Assembly (NCBI GenBank): GCA_030589965.1
Contig: JAUUZM010000014.1
Coordinates: 1 to 18,549 of the forward strand
DNA length: 18,549 bases
Direction: 5' to 3'
Origin: Bacteroides sp.
GTDB lineage: Bacteria > Bacteroidota > Bacteroidia > Bacteroidales > SM23-62
The translations under genes and the position numbers were made by a program. Positions 6,684 to 17,700 of this stretch are shown in pieces. Numbering within the stretch: position 1 is the stretch's first letter; the number at the start of each line of letters is the position of its first letter. Below the pieces are notes generated by a model, which searched no databases, had not been told where the DNA came from, and was given only the letters and a program-made list of their open reading frames with translations.

Positions 6684-9600
6684 ATGATGATCCCTCTTCA
6701 CAGATACATTCTGATTTTTCTAATGCTATTCCCCTGGATGCTTAATGCCCAGGTAAAAACCCTTGATGCTACCATTAATCCAGACCACTTCAAAATTAGA
6801 CATATTGGTGTGGATGAGGGATTGACATCCGGGTTCATGGAAGTAGTATTCCAGGATCAACACGGGTATATATGGATCAGTACCCAGTATGGAACCCATG
6901 TATATGATGGGTACGGATTAAGGGATATAAGGATCAGGAAGTCAGACAGTGTATTTTCTAGATTAACAGGCGTTTTTAATATTTTCGATGACAAAGATGG
7001 AAGAGTCTGGTTCTGTAACATCGATGGATTGTTCTATTATAACCGCTTAAGAGATGAGGTGATCGAACAAAGGTTAGATCCCGATTTTGGTGATCGGGTT
7101 TGGTTCATGGGAATGTACCAGGACACAAGAGGGGGCTACTGGATTTTTACACGCCGCTCAATTTTGCGTTTTGACCTGGAGAGGAATGAAATTGTCCAAC
7201 CAGAAATAAAAAATTGCATAAACTGGTGGTGGGGTATCGGTAGCGAGGATTTTAAATTGGTAGAAACGGATGATGGTTCGGTCTGGATTCCCGCGGGTTC
7301 GGACGGTCTGTTTCAATATATTCACAAAACCGGCGAGTTTGTCAATTACCGACATGACTCCAATAATCCAAATAGCCTGAGTTCGGGAGATGTTACAGAC
7401 GTCCTTAAGGATGCTGATGGTAACCTCTGGATATCTACCTCAGGAGGTGGTCTGAATATTATGAATGATCTGGGAAGGTTTGAGCATATCTTGCATAAGG
7501 CAGGATCCGAGAACACTATTATAAGTGATACACTATATACATTGATGCTGGATGGATCAGGAAACATCTGGGTTGCAGGTATGCATGGTTTTTCAAAATA
7601 CCGTAGGGAAACAAAGGATTTTGAATCCTTTCGGATAAAAACGGATCAATTTCCTGAAAACATGGTAGTCTCAATCAGGCAGATGCATGAAGATCAGGAT
7701 GGTCATATATGGTTATTAAATTTGCAGTATTATGGTGTGTTATATTACGTTCCTGAATCGGAGAAAGTTTATCACCTTGTTGATAATCAGGATTATAAGG
7801 AAAGCTTAGATGGGACAAACCAGGTTATCAAGATTTTTTTCGATCAGTCTGGCACGGTGTGGGTAGTGAACTCGGGCGCTGTGAATATTATTGAGAAAAA
7901 TCCTTTGAAGCCATTTCATCTGATAAGGAATGAAGTCAGTAATTTTAGTTCTCTTAGCCATTCCGATATGAAGGCAATCTTTTTCGATTCATCAGGTACC
8001 CTCTGGGCATGTACTAGCGGTGTTTTGAACAGATGTGAGGAATTTAAAGATAACCTACCGGTAAAATTCAATCGCTTTCCCATTAATGATGAATTGGGAG
8101 CAGAACTTGAATGGTGGTCAATCATTGAAGATGATAATAATGATCTTCTCATAGGCACCCCGGATGGTTTGTTTGTTTTTGAAAGATTCTCCGGGGAGTA
8201 TCAACGCTTCACTTGTAATTCGTTAACAGATAGTCTATTGGAAGCATCCCAAATTCTTAGATTATTCGAGGATAGCAGAGGCCGGATTTGGATAGGAACT
8301 GATCGGGGGAGTGGTATTTTTATTTTTGATCCGGAATCCCGCAAAGTGGCTCATATAATGATTGATAGCGATGATCCCAATGGTCTTTATGGGGGACAGC
8401 AAGCATTCGGTGAGGACAGTGAGGGTAACATCTGGATAGGTCATTTTGGAAGGGGAGTCAGCATGCTTCCGAAAAAGGAGAATGACAAAATATTCACCTC
8501 TGAGAAGCCAAGGTTTGAAAGATTCAATCAGGCCTCCGATCGATCTGCCAAACCCAGCTCTGATCTGGTATTGCAAATATACAAAGACAGTAGGGACAGG
8601 ATGTGGTTTGGAACTAATGGGGGACTGAATCTTTATGATCCTCAGGAGGATAAATTTTATTCCTTTGATGAGTCTGATGGTCTGCCAAATTCTGCAATAA
8701 GGGGCATACTTGAAGATGACCTTGGGAATTTATGGGTCAGTACTTTGAATGGGATTTGTAAAATAACATTTAAAGATGGATACGGTTCAGATCTCATTCA
8801 ATCAATTCATAATTATGGAATCTCTGATGGTTTAGAAAACACCGTTTTCCGGCCAAAGAGTTATTGTAAATCACCCGATGGTTGGATGTATTTCGGGGGA
8901 CTTAACGGAATTACGGTTTTTCACCCTGACAGCATAAAGGATAATCCAATAATCCCACCGGTACATATCTCAAATATTTTGATTAATGAAACAGGGATTC
9001 TGGACCTGGAGGAGCCTATCCTTACTAATTCAATTTTGGAAACCGATCATATCAAACTTCCAAGCAAACAAAATTTTCTCGCATTTGAATTTGTAGCCCT
9101 AAATTATTTGGTTCCGGAGAAGAATCAATACAAATACATGATGGAAGGATTGGATGACGATTGGGTAAAGGCCGGTACAAGGAGATTTGCTGAATACAGG
9201 GACATGCAGCCCGGACAATATACTTTCAGGGTGATTGCATCTAATGAAGATGGTCTCTGGAACGAAATTGGAGATTCAATCGGGATTACAATCACTCCCC
9301 CCTGGTACAGGAGCATTCTGGCATATTTTATTTACGGAATTCTTGTTCTGGCAGCCATTTATGGATTTATCCGCTGGAGGACCTGGAGTATCCTTAGGGA
9401 AAGGGATGAACTAGAGGTACAGGTAAAAGAAAGGACATCAGTAATTGAGAATCAAAAGGAGGAAATACAGGCAGCCAATACCATTCTGGAAGGACAGAAG
9501 GAGGAACTGGAACAACAAAAAGAAGAATTAAAGATCACCCTTGAAAATCTTCAGAAAACCCAGACCCAGCTAATCCAGTCTGAAAAGCTTGCCTCACTCG

Positions 9601-10304
9601 GGGGACTTGTAGCTGGTGTGGCCCATGAGATTAACACACCCGTCGGGATAAGTGTAACTGCCGCTTCCAGCCTGGCAGAGGAAACCCAGCAAATGGCAGA
9701 TAAATATAAAGCCAACAAGATATCGCGGGCCGAGTTCAAGGACTATCTGAATACTGCCAACCAGTCTGCCAAACTCATTCTTTCAAATATGGAGAAGACC
9801 GCAATGATGGTTCAGAGTTTTAAGCAGGTATCTGTGGACCAGTCCACCGAACAAAAACGAAAATTCAAACTACGAGAATACTCGGAGGATGTGATACGCA
9901 GCTTATACCCGAAGCTGAAAGAAAAGGAAATCAATATTGAACTGGATATTAATGAAAATCTGGAACTGGATAGTTATCCGGGGGCCTATTCCCAGGTGAT
10001 CACCAACCTGGTGCTAAACAGCATTGTTCATGGATTTGAAGGAAGGGATTCCGGAAGTATCAGCCTTTCAGCGCAAGCGGAAAAATCTCAAATACAGATT
10101 AAGATTTCGGATGATGGAAAAGGTATCCCTGAAGAGATTATCCCTAGGATTTTTGATCCGTTTTTCACCACGAATAAGAAAGCGGGAACCGGATTGGGAT
10201 TACATATTGTTCACAACCTCGTTAATCAGCGATTAAACGGTACAATTTCTTGCGAAAGTAAAAATAATGAAGGAACTTCTATGATAATTACAATGCCCCT
10301 TTAA
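6684..10304 (+). CDS. Two-propeller periplasmic sensor histidine kinase HK2
   Basis: This 1206-residue inner-membrane kinase is built like the sensor and kinase parts of Bacteroidota hybrid two-component regulators. A signal peptide (residues 1-23, ending LNAQ) is followed by 14 Reg_prop-type repeats such as HGYIWISTQYGTHVYDG and RDRMWFGTNGGLNLYDP, enough for two seven-bladed propellers. A Y_Y_Y domain (about 795-872, ending in TPPWY) precedes one membrane helix (about 878-896), then a coiled coil and the kinase core. His981 in AHEINTPVG is the likely phosphorylation site. The ATPase shows NLVLNS (1108-1113), DDGKGI (from 1143), FDPFF and GTGLGLHIV. It ends right after the ATPase, lacking the receiver and AraC-type domains usual beside susCD. 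Its sensor half is closest to HK5 while its kinase half is closest to HK1. It starts 37 bp after susD and ends 6 bp before HK3. Ligand and partner regulator are unknown. Confidence 0.93.
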   Translation: MMIPLHRYILIFLMLFPWMLNAQVKTLDATINPDHFKIRHIGVDEGLTSGFMEVVFQDQHGYIWISTQYGTHVYDGYGLRDIRIRKSDSVFSRLTGVFNIFDDKDGRVWFCNIDGLFYYNRLRDEVIEQRLDPDFGDRVWFMGMYQDTRGGYWIFTRRSILRFDLERNEIVQPEIKNCINWWWGIGSEDFKLVETDDGSVWIPAGSDGLFQYIHKTGEFVNYRHDSNNPNSLSSGDVTDVLKDADGNLWISTSGGGLNIMNDLGRFEHILHKAGSENTIISDTLYTLMLDGSGNIWVAGMHGFSKYRRETKDFESFRIKTDQFPENMVVSIRQMHEDQDGHIWLLNLQYYGVLYYVPESEKVYHLVDNQDYKESLDGTNQVIKIFFDQSGTVWVVNSGAVNIIEKNPLKPFHLIRNEVSNFSSLSHSDMKAIFFDSSGTLWACTSGVLNRCEEFKDNLPVKFNRFPINDELGAELEWWSIIEDDNNDLLIGTPDGLFVFERFSGEYQRFTCNSLTDSLLEASQILRLFEDSRGRIWIGTDRGSGIFIFDPESRKVAHIMIDSDDPNGLYGGQQAFGEDSEGNIWIGHFGRGVSMLPKKENDKIFTSEKPRFERFNQASDRSAKPSSDLVLQIYKDSRDRMWFGTNGGLNLYDPQEDKFYSFDESDGLPNSAIRGILEDDLGNLWVSTLNGICKITFKDGYGSDLIQSIHNYGISDGLENTVFRPKSYCKSPDGWMYFGGLNGITVFHPDSIKDNPIIPPVHISNILINETGILDLEEPILTNSILETDHIKLPSKQNFLAFEFVALNYLVPEKNQYKYMMEGLDDDWVKAGTRRFAEYRDMQPGQYTFRVIASNEDGLWNEIGDSIGITITPPWYRSILAYFIYGILVLAAIYGFIRWRTWSILRERDELEVQVKERTSVIENQKEEIQAANTILEGQKEELEQQKEELKITLENLQKTQTQLIQSEKLASLGGLVAGVAHEINTPVGISVTAASSLAEETQQMADKYKANKISRAEFKDYLNTANQSAKLILSNMEKTAMMVQSFKQVSVDQSTEQKRKFKLREYSEDVIRSLYPKLKEKEINIELDINENLELDSYPGAYSQVITNLVLNSIVHGFEGRDSGSISLSAQAEKSQIQIKISDDGKGIPEEIIPRIFDPFFTTNKKAGTGLGLHIVHNLVNQRLNGTISCESKNNEGTSMIITMPL

Positions 10305-10310
10305 CCTATC

Positions 10311-11038
10311 ATGAAACAGTATACATTTTTGCAGCTGTTCATTTCAATCTTCCTGCTATTTGGTGGCTTTCACTTATCAGCCCAGGAAATCAGGCTGAAG
10401 GTGATAGATAATCCTGACAATATTAATATCCAAAGAATGGAAAGCATGGGGAATGTTCTCGATGTCCACATTGATAGATTTGGATTTGTCTGGTATGCTA
10501 CCTCATATGGTCTATCCTGCTATGATGGCTATGAAACTAAAACCTATTTGTCAAATAGAAATATTGATAATTCCCTGCCTGATGACAAAGTGCATACCAT
10601 CCTTGAAGACAGATCAGGAACTCTTTGGATATCAACACTAAGAGGATTCTGCAGTTTCAACAGGTCAACAGAGACTTTCACCAGCTATTTTCCTGATACC
10701 AGTGCACTTCCCAGTTCTAATAATAACATTTTTTATGTCATTGAAGATTCCCAAGGTTTATTATGGGTTTTTACGGAATTTAAAACAGTCGCTTTTAACC
10801 CTGAAACTGCTGAATTTATCCGTTTCCCGGAACCAGAAACTTTCGGGACACCCTACTATAACTTAAGAACCGCTCCCTACTTATCAGAAAATAGATTTTT
10901 CGAGGATGAGGATTCTAATATTTGGGTTTGCATATCGTATATAACCTGGTCACACAAAAACTGAAAGGGACGATCAAGTGTGAAAGTAAAAGAAACGATG
11001 AGACAAGATTTTACATAGAATTTCCAGCCAAAATCTGA
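10311..11038 (+). pseudogene. HK3: sensor kinase gene destroyed by a large internal deletion
   Basis: The first 206 codons are a normal sensor start: a signal peptide (residues 1-25, ending LSAQ) and the first propeller blades (FGFVWYATSYGLSCYDG, SGTLWISTLRGF, QGLLWVFTEF, then DSNIWV). They most resemble HK4. At about 10928 the sequence jumps into the end of a HATPase domain in another frame: bases 10928-11038 read LHIVYNLVTQKLKGTIKCES and then a family-typical tail ending EFPAKI and a TGA. In the original frame translation ends early at 10961-10963 after 11 foreign residues, giving 217 aa. By alignment with HK4, about 960 codons (2.9 kb) are missing, including the rest of both propellers, Y_Y_Y, the membrane helix and the His-box. 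The short product could at most be a secreted half-propeller fragment. It starts 6 bp after HK2, so it probably remains transcribed. Confidence 0.9.
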
Positions 11039-11073
11039 ATCTTTGATAATATTGATACCAACAATAGAAAAAA

Positions 11074-14000
11074 ATGCTCATAATGATACCGCAGAAATTG
11101 ATTCGTAAAACATCAATTGCAGGATTGTTTATTGCCCTGAGCTCCATGCTTGGAGCCCAGGTTGATCTGGAAGTTTTACAAAATCCCTTCAATGTAGAGT
11201 TTATACAACCGAAGGAGGGGGTGGTGGGTAACAACATCATCGATATTCATGTTGATAATTACGGCTTTGTCTGGGTTGCATCCTTATATGGACTGAAATG
11301 CTATGATGGCAACAATTATAAGAGCTTTGAAAGCGATCATTTCGATTCGACCAGTCTGGCGGATGACCGCATCTACCATATTCATGAAGATCGTAACGGG
11401 ATTTTATGGATATCCACCCAGCGCGGATTGAGCAGGTACAACAGGGGCAGCGAGAACTTCACTGCCTTTTATCCTGACAGTACCAATCCAAACAGTCCGG
11501 ACAACCTTGTTTACTATATCAGGGAAGATTCCTACGGTTTGTTGTGGTTATTCACCAGTGCTGGACTATTCTCATTTGACGGTAAGGATTTTAAGAGTTA
11601 CAAACAGGACAGCATTTTGCATGTCAATCCGTTTGAGGAGTATTTCAGCCTCTGGAATCAAATCAACAGGTATGCAAGCTGCTGGTCTGAAATAAATTTC
11701 ACAGAAGATAAAAACGGGAACATCTGGATATCAGGAACGCGAGGGGGACTGAAAAAATATGACAGGGAAAAAGACAGGTTCAGGCATTACAGTTTTGATC
11801 CGGAGAATAATGACGGATTGCAAACCAACTTTACGGTCAGCGTAAACATTGATAGACATGATACAGTCTGGGTATCTACCTGGGGAGGTGGATTGTATAA
11901 ACTCCTTGATGAAGAAAAAGGAATATTTAAGCATTATGGAAGCGATCCGGATGATGTCACCAGCATTTTGAGTGACAAACTGCAACAGGTCTTTGTTTCT
12001 GAAGATGGAGATGTATGGATCCTGGGCGAACAGGGATTTTCGAGATACAATTATGCATCGGATGACTTTAATACATATAAGACACCGTTCTACCCCGAAC
12101 CTTATCTATATGAAAATATCCTGTTGAAAATGAGACAGGATGAGTCAGGTATCATGTGGATGTTAAGTGAGAATGGTATATTACGCTATGAGCCCGGCTC
12201 ACATTCCATCATTTTCGTGGCCAGGGGCAACGATATGGTGGATATCGTCCCCGGTACCAATGGTATTGTCTGGTATTCAATGTACAATGGCGGATGGCTG
12301 CATAAAATTGATCCAAACGTTAAAGCTTTCAGGGTTTATGGCCAGGAATTCGGTCGGCAATATATACTTGATTATGATGTAAATGCAGTGTATAAGGACA
12401 AAGATGGTTTTCTCTGGGCAGGATCATACTGGTCAGGCTTGTTCTTCTCTGATCCGGCATTTGATGACATCAGCTTCTACAGACACGCGACAGATCCCGG
12501 TGACGAGAATTCGCTGAGCGACAATATGATAACTGTGATTTTCCAGGATAGGGAGAATATTATCTGGGTGGGAACGAATAACGGATTAAACAGATTGAAA
12601 GGCCCTGTGAATTACCTTCCGGGGGGAAAGCCCGATATTTCTTTTGAGCGCTTATTGCATGATGAGAGTAATCCCAACAGTATCTCTCATAATTCCATTG
12701 AAGCTATCCTTGAAAGCTCCAGGGGCGAACTGTGGATTTCTACTTTTAACGGAGTAGATATCCTGGACAGAAAAACCAATGAATTTCATCATATACTAAA
12801 GGATCCGGAGGATTTCGAGGATGATGGTAATTCATTCCAGCATAATCCCACAGTGTTGTATGAAGATAAGCTGGGATATATGTGGATAGGAACCTATTAC
12901 GGGGGATTGCTCAGGTATAATATGGAGGATTCCTCCCTGGTAAGCTACAGGAATAATCCGGGAGATGCCAGTTCAATCAGCGATAACTGTATCCGGCACA
13001 TAACAGAAGATAAATGGGGCAGGCTCTGGTTGGGTACACTGAAAGGCCTGAATCTTTTTGACAGGGATACAGAGACCTTCAGACTCTTTGGTAAGCATCA
13101 GGGGTTTCCGGGAGAAATGCTGAAAGGTTTGCTGGTCGATGACCATGGCAACCTCTGGACAAGCTATGATTTAGGGATTACAAAATTTGTTCTTTCAGGG
13201 GATGATAACTGCCTTGAGGATCCGGTATTCTACCATTTTGATGAAAGCGATGGACTGCCAGGTCCCAATTATAACCGGTTTGCTTATTTCAAATCCTCGA
13301 CAGGTGAGATGTATTTTGGAGGCAACGGGATCACTGCATTTCATCCTGACAGCATCAGGATTAACACGTATATACCACCGGTCTATATTACCTCTTTCAG
13401 TAAGAATTACCGGAGGATGAATTTTGACCAGGCCCTGTCTGATATAAAGGCCATTGACATAAAATACAAGGACAATGTCTTCGCTTTTGAATTCGTATCC
13501 CTGAATTACACGAATCCACAGAAGAACCAGTATGCATATATGCTTGAGGGATTTGACAAGGACTGGATATACTGCGGCAGCAGCAGGGAGGCCAAGTATA
13601 CCAACATCAGTCCCGGTACCTATACCTTCCGGGTCAAGGGGAGCAATAATGATGGATTCTGGAATGAAGAAGGTGCTTCTGTCCGCCTGGTGGTAAAGCC
13701 TCCGTGGTACAGGGCTACTGCGGCCTATATCCTTTATGTTTCGGTGATAATCCTGTTGGTTTATATCTATAACAGGTGGAGAACATATCAGTTGATGAAG
13801 GAAAACGAGAGACTTGACGAGCAGGTAAAGGAACGTACAATTGTCGTCGTGGAACAGAAGGAGGAGATCATGGCCGCAAACGCCGAACTGGAGGAACAGA
13901 AGGAAGAACTTGAACAGCAGACTGAAGAGCTTACCCAGCAAAAGGAAGAACTTCAAATTACACTTGACCGGCTCAAGGAAACCCAGGAGCAACTGATACA

Positions 14001-14733
14001 GTCTGAGAAGCTGGCGGCGCTCGGGGGACTCGTAGCCGGTGTCGCTCATGAGATCAATACGCCGGTAGGGATAAGCGTTACGGCTGCTTCAAACCTGGCA
14101 GAGGAAACAAAGGCAATGGCTGAAAAGTTCAAAGCGAACAAAATTTCAAAGGCCGAATTTAAGGAATACCTCAGCACTGCCAACCAGTCTGCAAATCTCA
14201 TCCTGGCAAATATGCAGAGAACTGCCGAGATGGTCCAGAGTTTTAAGCTGGTTTCGGCAGACCAGTCTACGGGTGAGAAAAGAAGAATAGTCCTGAGATC
14301 CTATATGGAGGATATTATCAGAAGCCTCTACCCAAAACTGAAAGGGCGAGATATTAGTATTAACCTGGATATTGATCCGAATCTTGAAATGGAGAGCTAT
14401 CCGGGTGCCATTTCACAGATTTTCACTAACTTAATTTTAAACAGCCTGCTTCATGGTTTTGGGGAGAACGAAAAGGGTGATATAAAAATCCGTACCGAAA
14501 TAAGGAATGAAGAATTGAATATTAATTACAGCGATGGCGGATCAGGCATTTCTGAGGAAAACAGAAAACGAATTTTCGAACCCTTTTTTACAACCAATAA
14601 GAAGGTTGGAACCGGGCTGGGATTACATATTATTTATAACCTGGTTACACAGAAACTAAACGGAACGATCCAATGTGAAAGCAAACAAAACGATGGAACA
14701 AAATTCATACTCAATCTGCCCATAAATAATTAA
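11074..14733 (+). CDS. Two-propeller periplasmic sensor histidine kinase HK4
   Basis: This 1219-residue kinase has the same plan as HK2 but a clearly divergent sensor. After a signal peptide (LIRKTSIAGLFIALSSMLGAQ) come 14 propeller repeats, such as YGFVWVASLYGLKCYDG and WGRLWLGTLKGLNLFDR. A Y_Y_Y domain ends in KPPWY, followed by a membrane helix at about 882-902. The coiled coil begins near 920 and has the repeat EEQKEELEQQTEELTQQKEE from about 940. His992 in AHEINTPVG is the likely phosphorylation site. The ATPase has TNLILNS, a G1 motif SDGGSGI where Gly replaces the usual Asp/Asn after the key Asp, FEPFFTTNKK and GTGLGLHII (about 1179-1187). No receiver or DNA-binding domain follows. The sensor half pairs with broken HK3, while the kinase half is nearly that of HK5. 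The ATG at 11083 is an alternative start. It begins 35 bp after the HK3 remnant and ends 25 bp before HK5. Confidence 0.93.
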   Translation: MLIMIPQKLIRKTSIAGLFIALSSMLGAQVDLEVLQNPFNVEFIQPKEGVVGNNIIDIHVDNYGFVWVASLYGLKCYDGNNYKSFESDHFDSTSLADDRIYHIHEDRNGILWISTQRGLSRYNRGSENFTAFYPDSTNPNSPDNLVYYIREDSYGLLWLFTSAGLFSFDGKDFKSYKQDSILHVNPFEEYFSLWNQINRYASCWSEINFTEDKNGNIWISGTRGGLKKYDREKDRFRHYSFDPENNDGLQTNFTVSVNIDRHDTVWVSTWGGGLYKLLDEEKGIFKHYGSDPDDVTSILSDKLQQVFVSEDGDVWILGEQGFSRYNYASDDFNTYKTPFYPEPYLYENILLKMRQDESGIMWMLSENGILRYEPGSHSIIFVARGNDMVDIVPGTNGIVWYSMYNGGWLHKIDPNVKAFRVYGQEFGRQYILDYDVNAVYKDKDGFLWAGSYWSGLFFSDPAFDDISFYRHATDPGDENSLSDNMITVIFQDRENIIWVGTNNGLNRLKGPVNYLPGGKPDISFERLLHDESNPNSISHNSIEAILESSRGELWISTFNGVDILDRKTNEFHHILKDPEDFEDDGNSFQHNPTVLYEDKLGYMWIGTYYGGLLRYNMEDSSLVSYRNNPGDASSISDNCIRHITEDKWGRLWLGTLKGLNLFDRDTETFRLFGKHQGFPGEMLKGLLVDDHGNLWTSYDLGITKFVLSGDDNCLEDPVFYHFDESDGLPGPNYNRFAYFKSSTGEMYFGGNGITAFHPDSIRINTYIPPVYITSFSKNYRRMNFDQALSDIKAIDIKYKDNVFAFEFVSLNYTNPQKNQYAYMLEGFDKDWIYCGSSREAKYTNISPGTYTFRVKGSNNDGFWNEEGASVRLVVKPPWYRATAAYILYVSVIILLVYIYNRWRTYQLMKENERLDEQVKERTIVVVEQKEEIMAANAELEEQKEELEQQTEELTQQKEELQITLDRLKETQEQLIQSEKLAALGGLVAGVAHEINTPVGISVTAASNLAEETKAMAEKFKANKISKAEFKEYLSTANQSANLILANMQRTAEMVQSFKLVSADQSTGEKRRIVLRSYMEDIIRSLYPKLKGRDISINLDIDPNLEMESYPGAISQIFTNLILNSLLHGFGENEKGDIKIRTEIRNEELNINYSDGGSGISEENRKRIFEPFFTTNKKVGTGLGLHIIYNLVTQKLNGTIQCESKQNDGTKFILNLPINN

Positions 14734-14758
14734 TATAAATCAAAATAAAAATAGTCCC

Positions 14759-17700
14759 ATGAACCGACTAAATGTTCAGAAATTGTTTCTCCTCACAATG
14801 TTTCTACTTCCGTGGCCTCTGGCTGCCCAGATAAAAACACTGGATCCGGTATTCAATCCTGATCATATTAAAATCCACCAGATTGGTCCCGAGAAAGGTA
14901 TGTCCTCTCAATTCCTGAGATCCGCCTTTCAGGACAGGTACGGCTTTGTATGGATTGGAACTGAATATGGACTGGATATGTATGATGGCTATAGCTTCCG
15001 GAATATCCGGATGAAAGAATCTGACAGCGTATCCTCACAGATTCTTAACACTATGCATTTTCTTGATGATCCGGACGGGGGACTCTGGATCTGTTCGGCC
15101 AATAATGGATTGTATTATTATGACAGATCCACTGAGAAACTCAATGTCCGTAAACCTGTACCGGAATACCCTGATAGCAGTGCAAATTCGGTGTTGGGTA
15201 TATTCCGGGATACCAGGGGATTGTACTGGGTTTTTACCAGAGGGGGACTGTTCCACTATCACAGGGAAGCCGATACTTTCACATATACGGATATACCCTA
15301 TTCAGTTCTATGGCGTAACACGGTTAATGTCGAGGACTTTAAATTGCTCGAGCTGGAGGATGAATCGGTATGGATTCCAGGAGCTCCAAACGGTCTTTAT
15401 AAATACGATCCCGGAACTGGCAAATTTCGTAATTATAGGCATGATCCCGATAACCCGAATAGTATAAGTTCAGACCTTGTTACAGATATTATAGAGTATT
15501 CTGAAGGGAATCTTTTGGTTACCACCTTTGATGGGGGACTGAATATTCTTGAGGCGCCGGAAGACAGCAGCTTTAAACATATAAGGCATACCCCTGGTGA
15601 TCAAAAAACCATTTTCAGTGATTCTTTGGAAACAATGCTCATGGATTGTAATGGAAATATCTGGATTGCCGGTGTTGGCGGCTTTTCAATACTGGAGCAT
15701 GACAAGAATGAGTTTAAATCATACCGGATCAGGACCAGGGAATTCGATTACTTCAGCACAAATTTTAATGCCAATACTATAGTTAGTATTAGGGAAGATG
15801 CCGATGGCCTTATGTGGTTTATGCTGCTCGGAGCCCGGGGACAATTATGTTTTAACCCAGAAACTCAACACTTGTATCAGTTTATTAATGTCCAGAGCGA
15901 TGAAGAAGGGCTGGCCGGTAGTAACCGGATATTTGAACTATTCATTGATCAGGCTGGCTTATGCTGGGTCATGACCGAGGGTGCAATGAATATAATTGAA
16001 AAGCGGCCGGTAAAGTCATTCCATCATTTTCGCCATGATCCATTGAATCCTAATACACTTAGCCATTCCGATATTAACTCCATATTAATTGACTCTGAAG
16101 GTATTCTCTGGATTGGATCCGGGGGACCGGTTCTGAACCGTTGTACATCATTCGGGACCAATTTCCCGGAACATTTTAACCGATTTCCCGTGTTTGATAA
16201 ATTATACTATCCGAACATGATTGTATCTATTGCTGAGGGAGATCCCGGTAGCCTCTGGATAGGCACTTACGGAGGCCTGTTCAGGTTTGATAAGAATACA
16301 GAGGAGTTTTCTCTTTTTAATCATGCTTTAATCGAATCTTTTAATGACGATTTAGTGGTTGATGCTCTGTATAAGGATAAAAATGGCTTATTATGGATTG
16401 GAACAAGAAATTATGGACTTTTTATCTATAGCACGGAATCCGGTCAATTGGCAAGATATGGACACGAGTCCAATTTTACGGATAGTCTTCCCATGTATTT
16501 TAATTATGACTTTTGTGAAGATAAGATTGGAAATATCTGGATAGGGAACTTTGCCTTTGGAATCAGTATGTTGGAGAAAGAGGAGATCTCCAAAATCTTC
16601 ACTGAGGACAAGCCTGAGTTTAAGAGATATAGGAGATCTCCCGGAAATTCTGAAAGCCTGAGTTCAGACCAGGTCATTCAAATTCACCAGGACAAAAAGA
16701 ACAGGATCTGGATTGCTACGACTGCCGGGCTCAATCTTTATGATCCAGACGATGATATTTTTTATTCATTTGACGAAACATACGGCCTGCCGGATGATTG
16801 TATATTCAGTATCCTTGAGGATGATCACGGAAATCTATGGATAAGTACACTAAAAGGAATTTGTAAAATTGTCCTGAAGGATGAGTATAGTGGTAATATC
16901 ATTGCCGGGATACATGCATATGGTACGTATGAGGGAATGGACAAACCGGTGTTCAATGAGGGAAGTTCCTTCAAATCACCCGAAGGCTGGATGTATTTCG
17001 GAGGAGTCAATGGACTTACGGTATTTCATCCTGACAGCATTAAAGAAAACTCAGTGATACCGCCTGTTTATATTACAAACATACTGGTCAACGACAGGGA
17101 TTTAAAGGATCTCGGGGAATCCATTCTGGATACAGTCATATATGAGGCAGATCTTATAGAATTGTCATACAGACAAAACTTTCTTGCCTTTGAATATGTA
17201 GCATTGAATTACCTGAATACGGAGAAAAACCATTACAAGTACTTCATGGAAGGGCTGGATGATAACTGGGTGGATGCAGGAACCAGGCGTTATGCTGAAT
17301 ACAGGGATCTCAAGCCCGGGGAATATACATTCAGGGTCCAGGCAGCCAATGAAGATGGATTATGGAATGAGGAGGGGGCTTCACTTGGGATCATTATTAA
17401 TCCTCCCTGGTACAATACCATGCTTGCATACCTGATTTACCTGATGATACTGGTAGCCGCTGTCTATGGATATATTCAATGGCGGTACAGGAGATTAAAG
17501 AGGGAAAGAGATGAGCTCGATGGGTTGGTTAAAGAAAGAACAGCAACCATAGAAAACCAGAATAGGGACATACTTAACGTCAATACCCAGCTGGAAGAAC
17601 AAAAGGAAGAACTCGAGCAGCAGACGGAAGAACTAACCCAACAGAAAGAGGAGCTGCAAATTACACTTGATCGGCTGAATGAGACACAGGATCAGCTTAT

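Noticed and set aside
13195..14049. 284-codon minus-strand open frame inside HK4
   Set aside because: It is antisense to the Y_Y_Y, coiled-coil and His-box coding region; it is rich in Leu/Phe from complementing Glu/Lys codons and resembles no protein.
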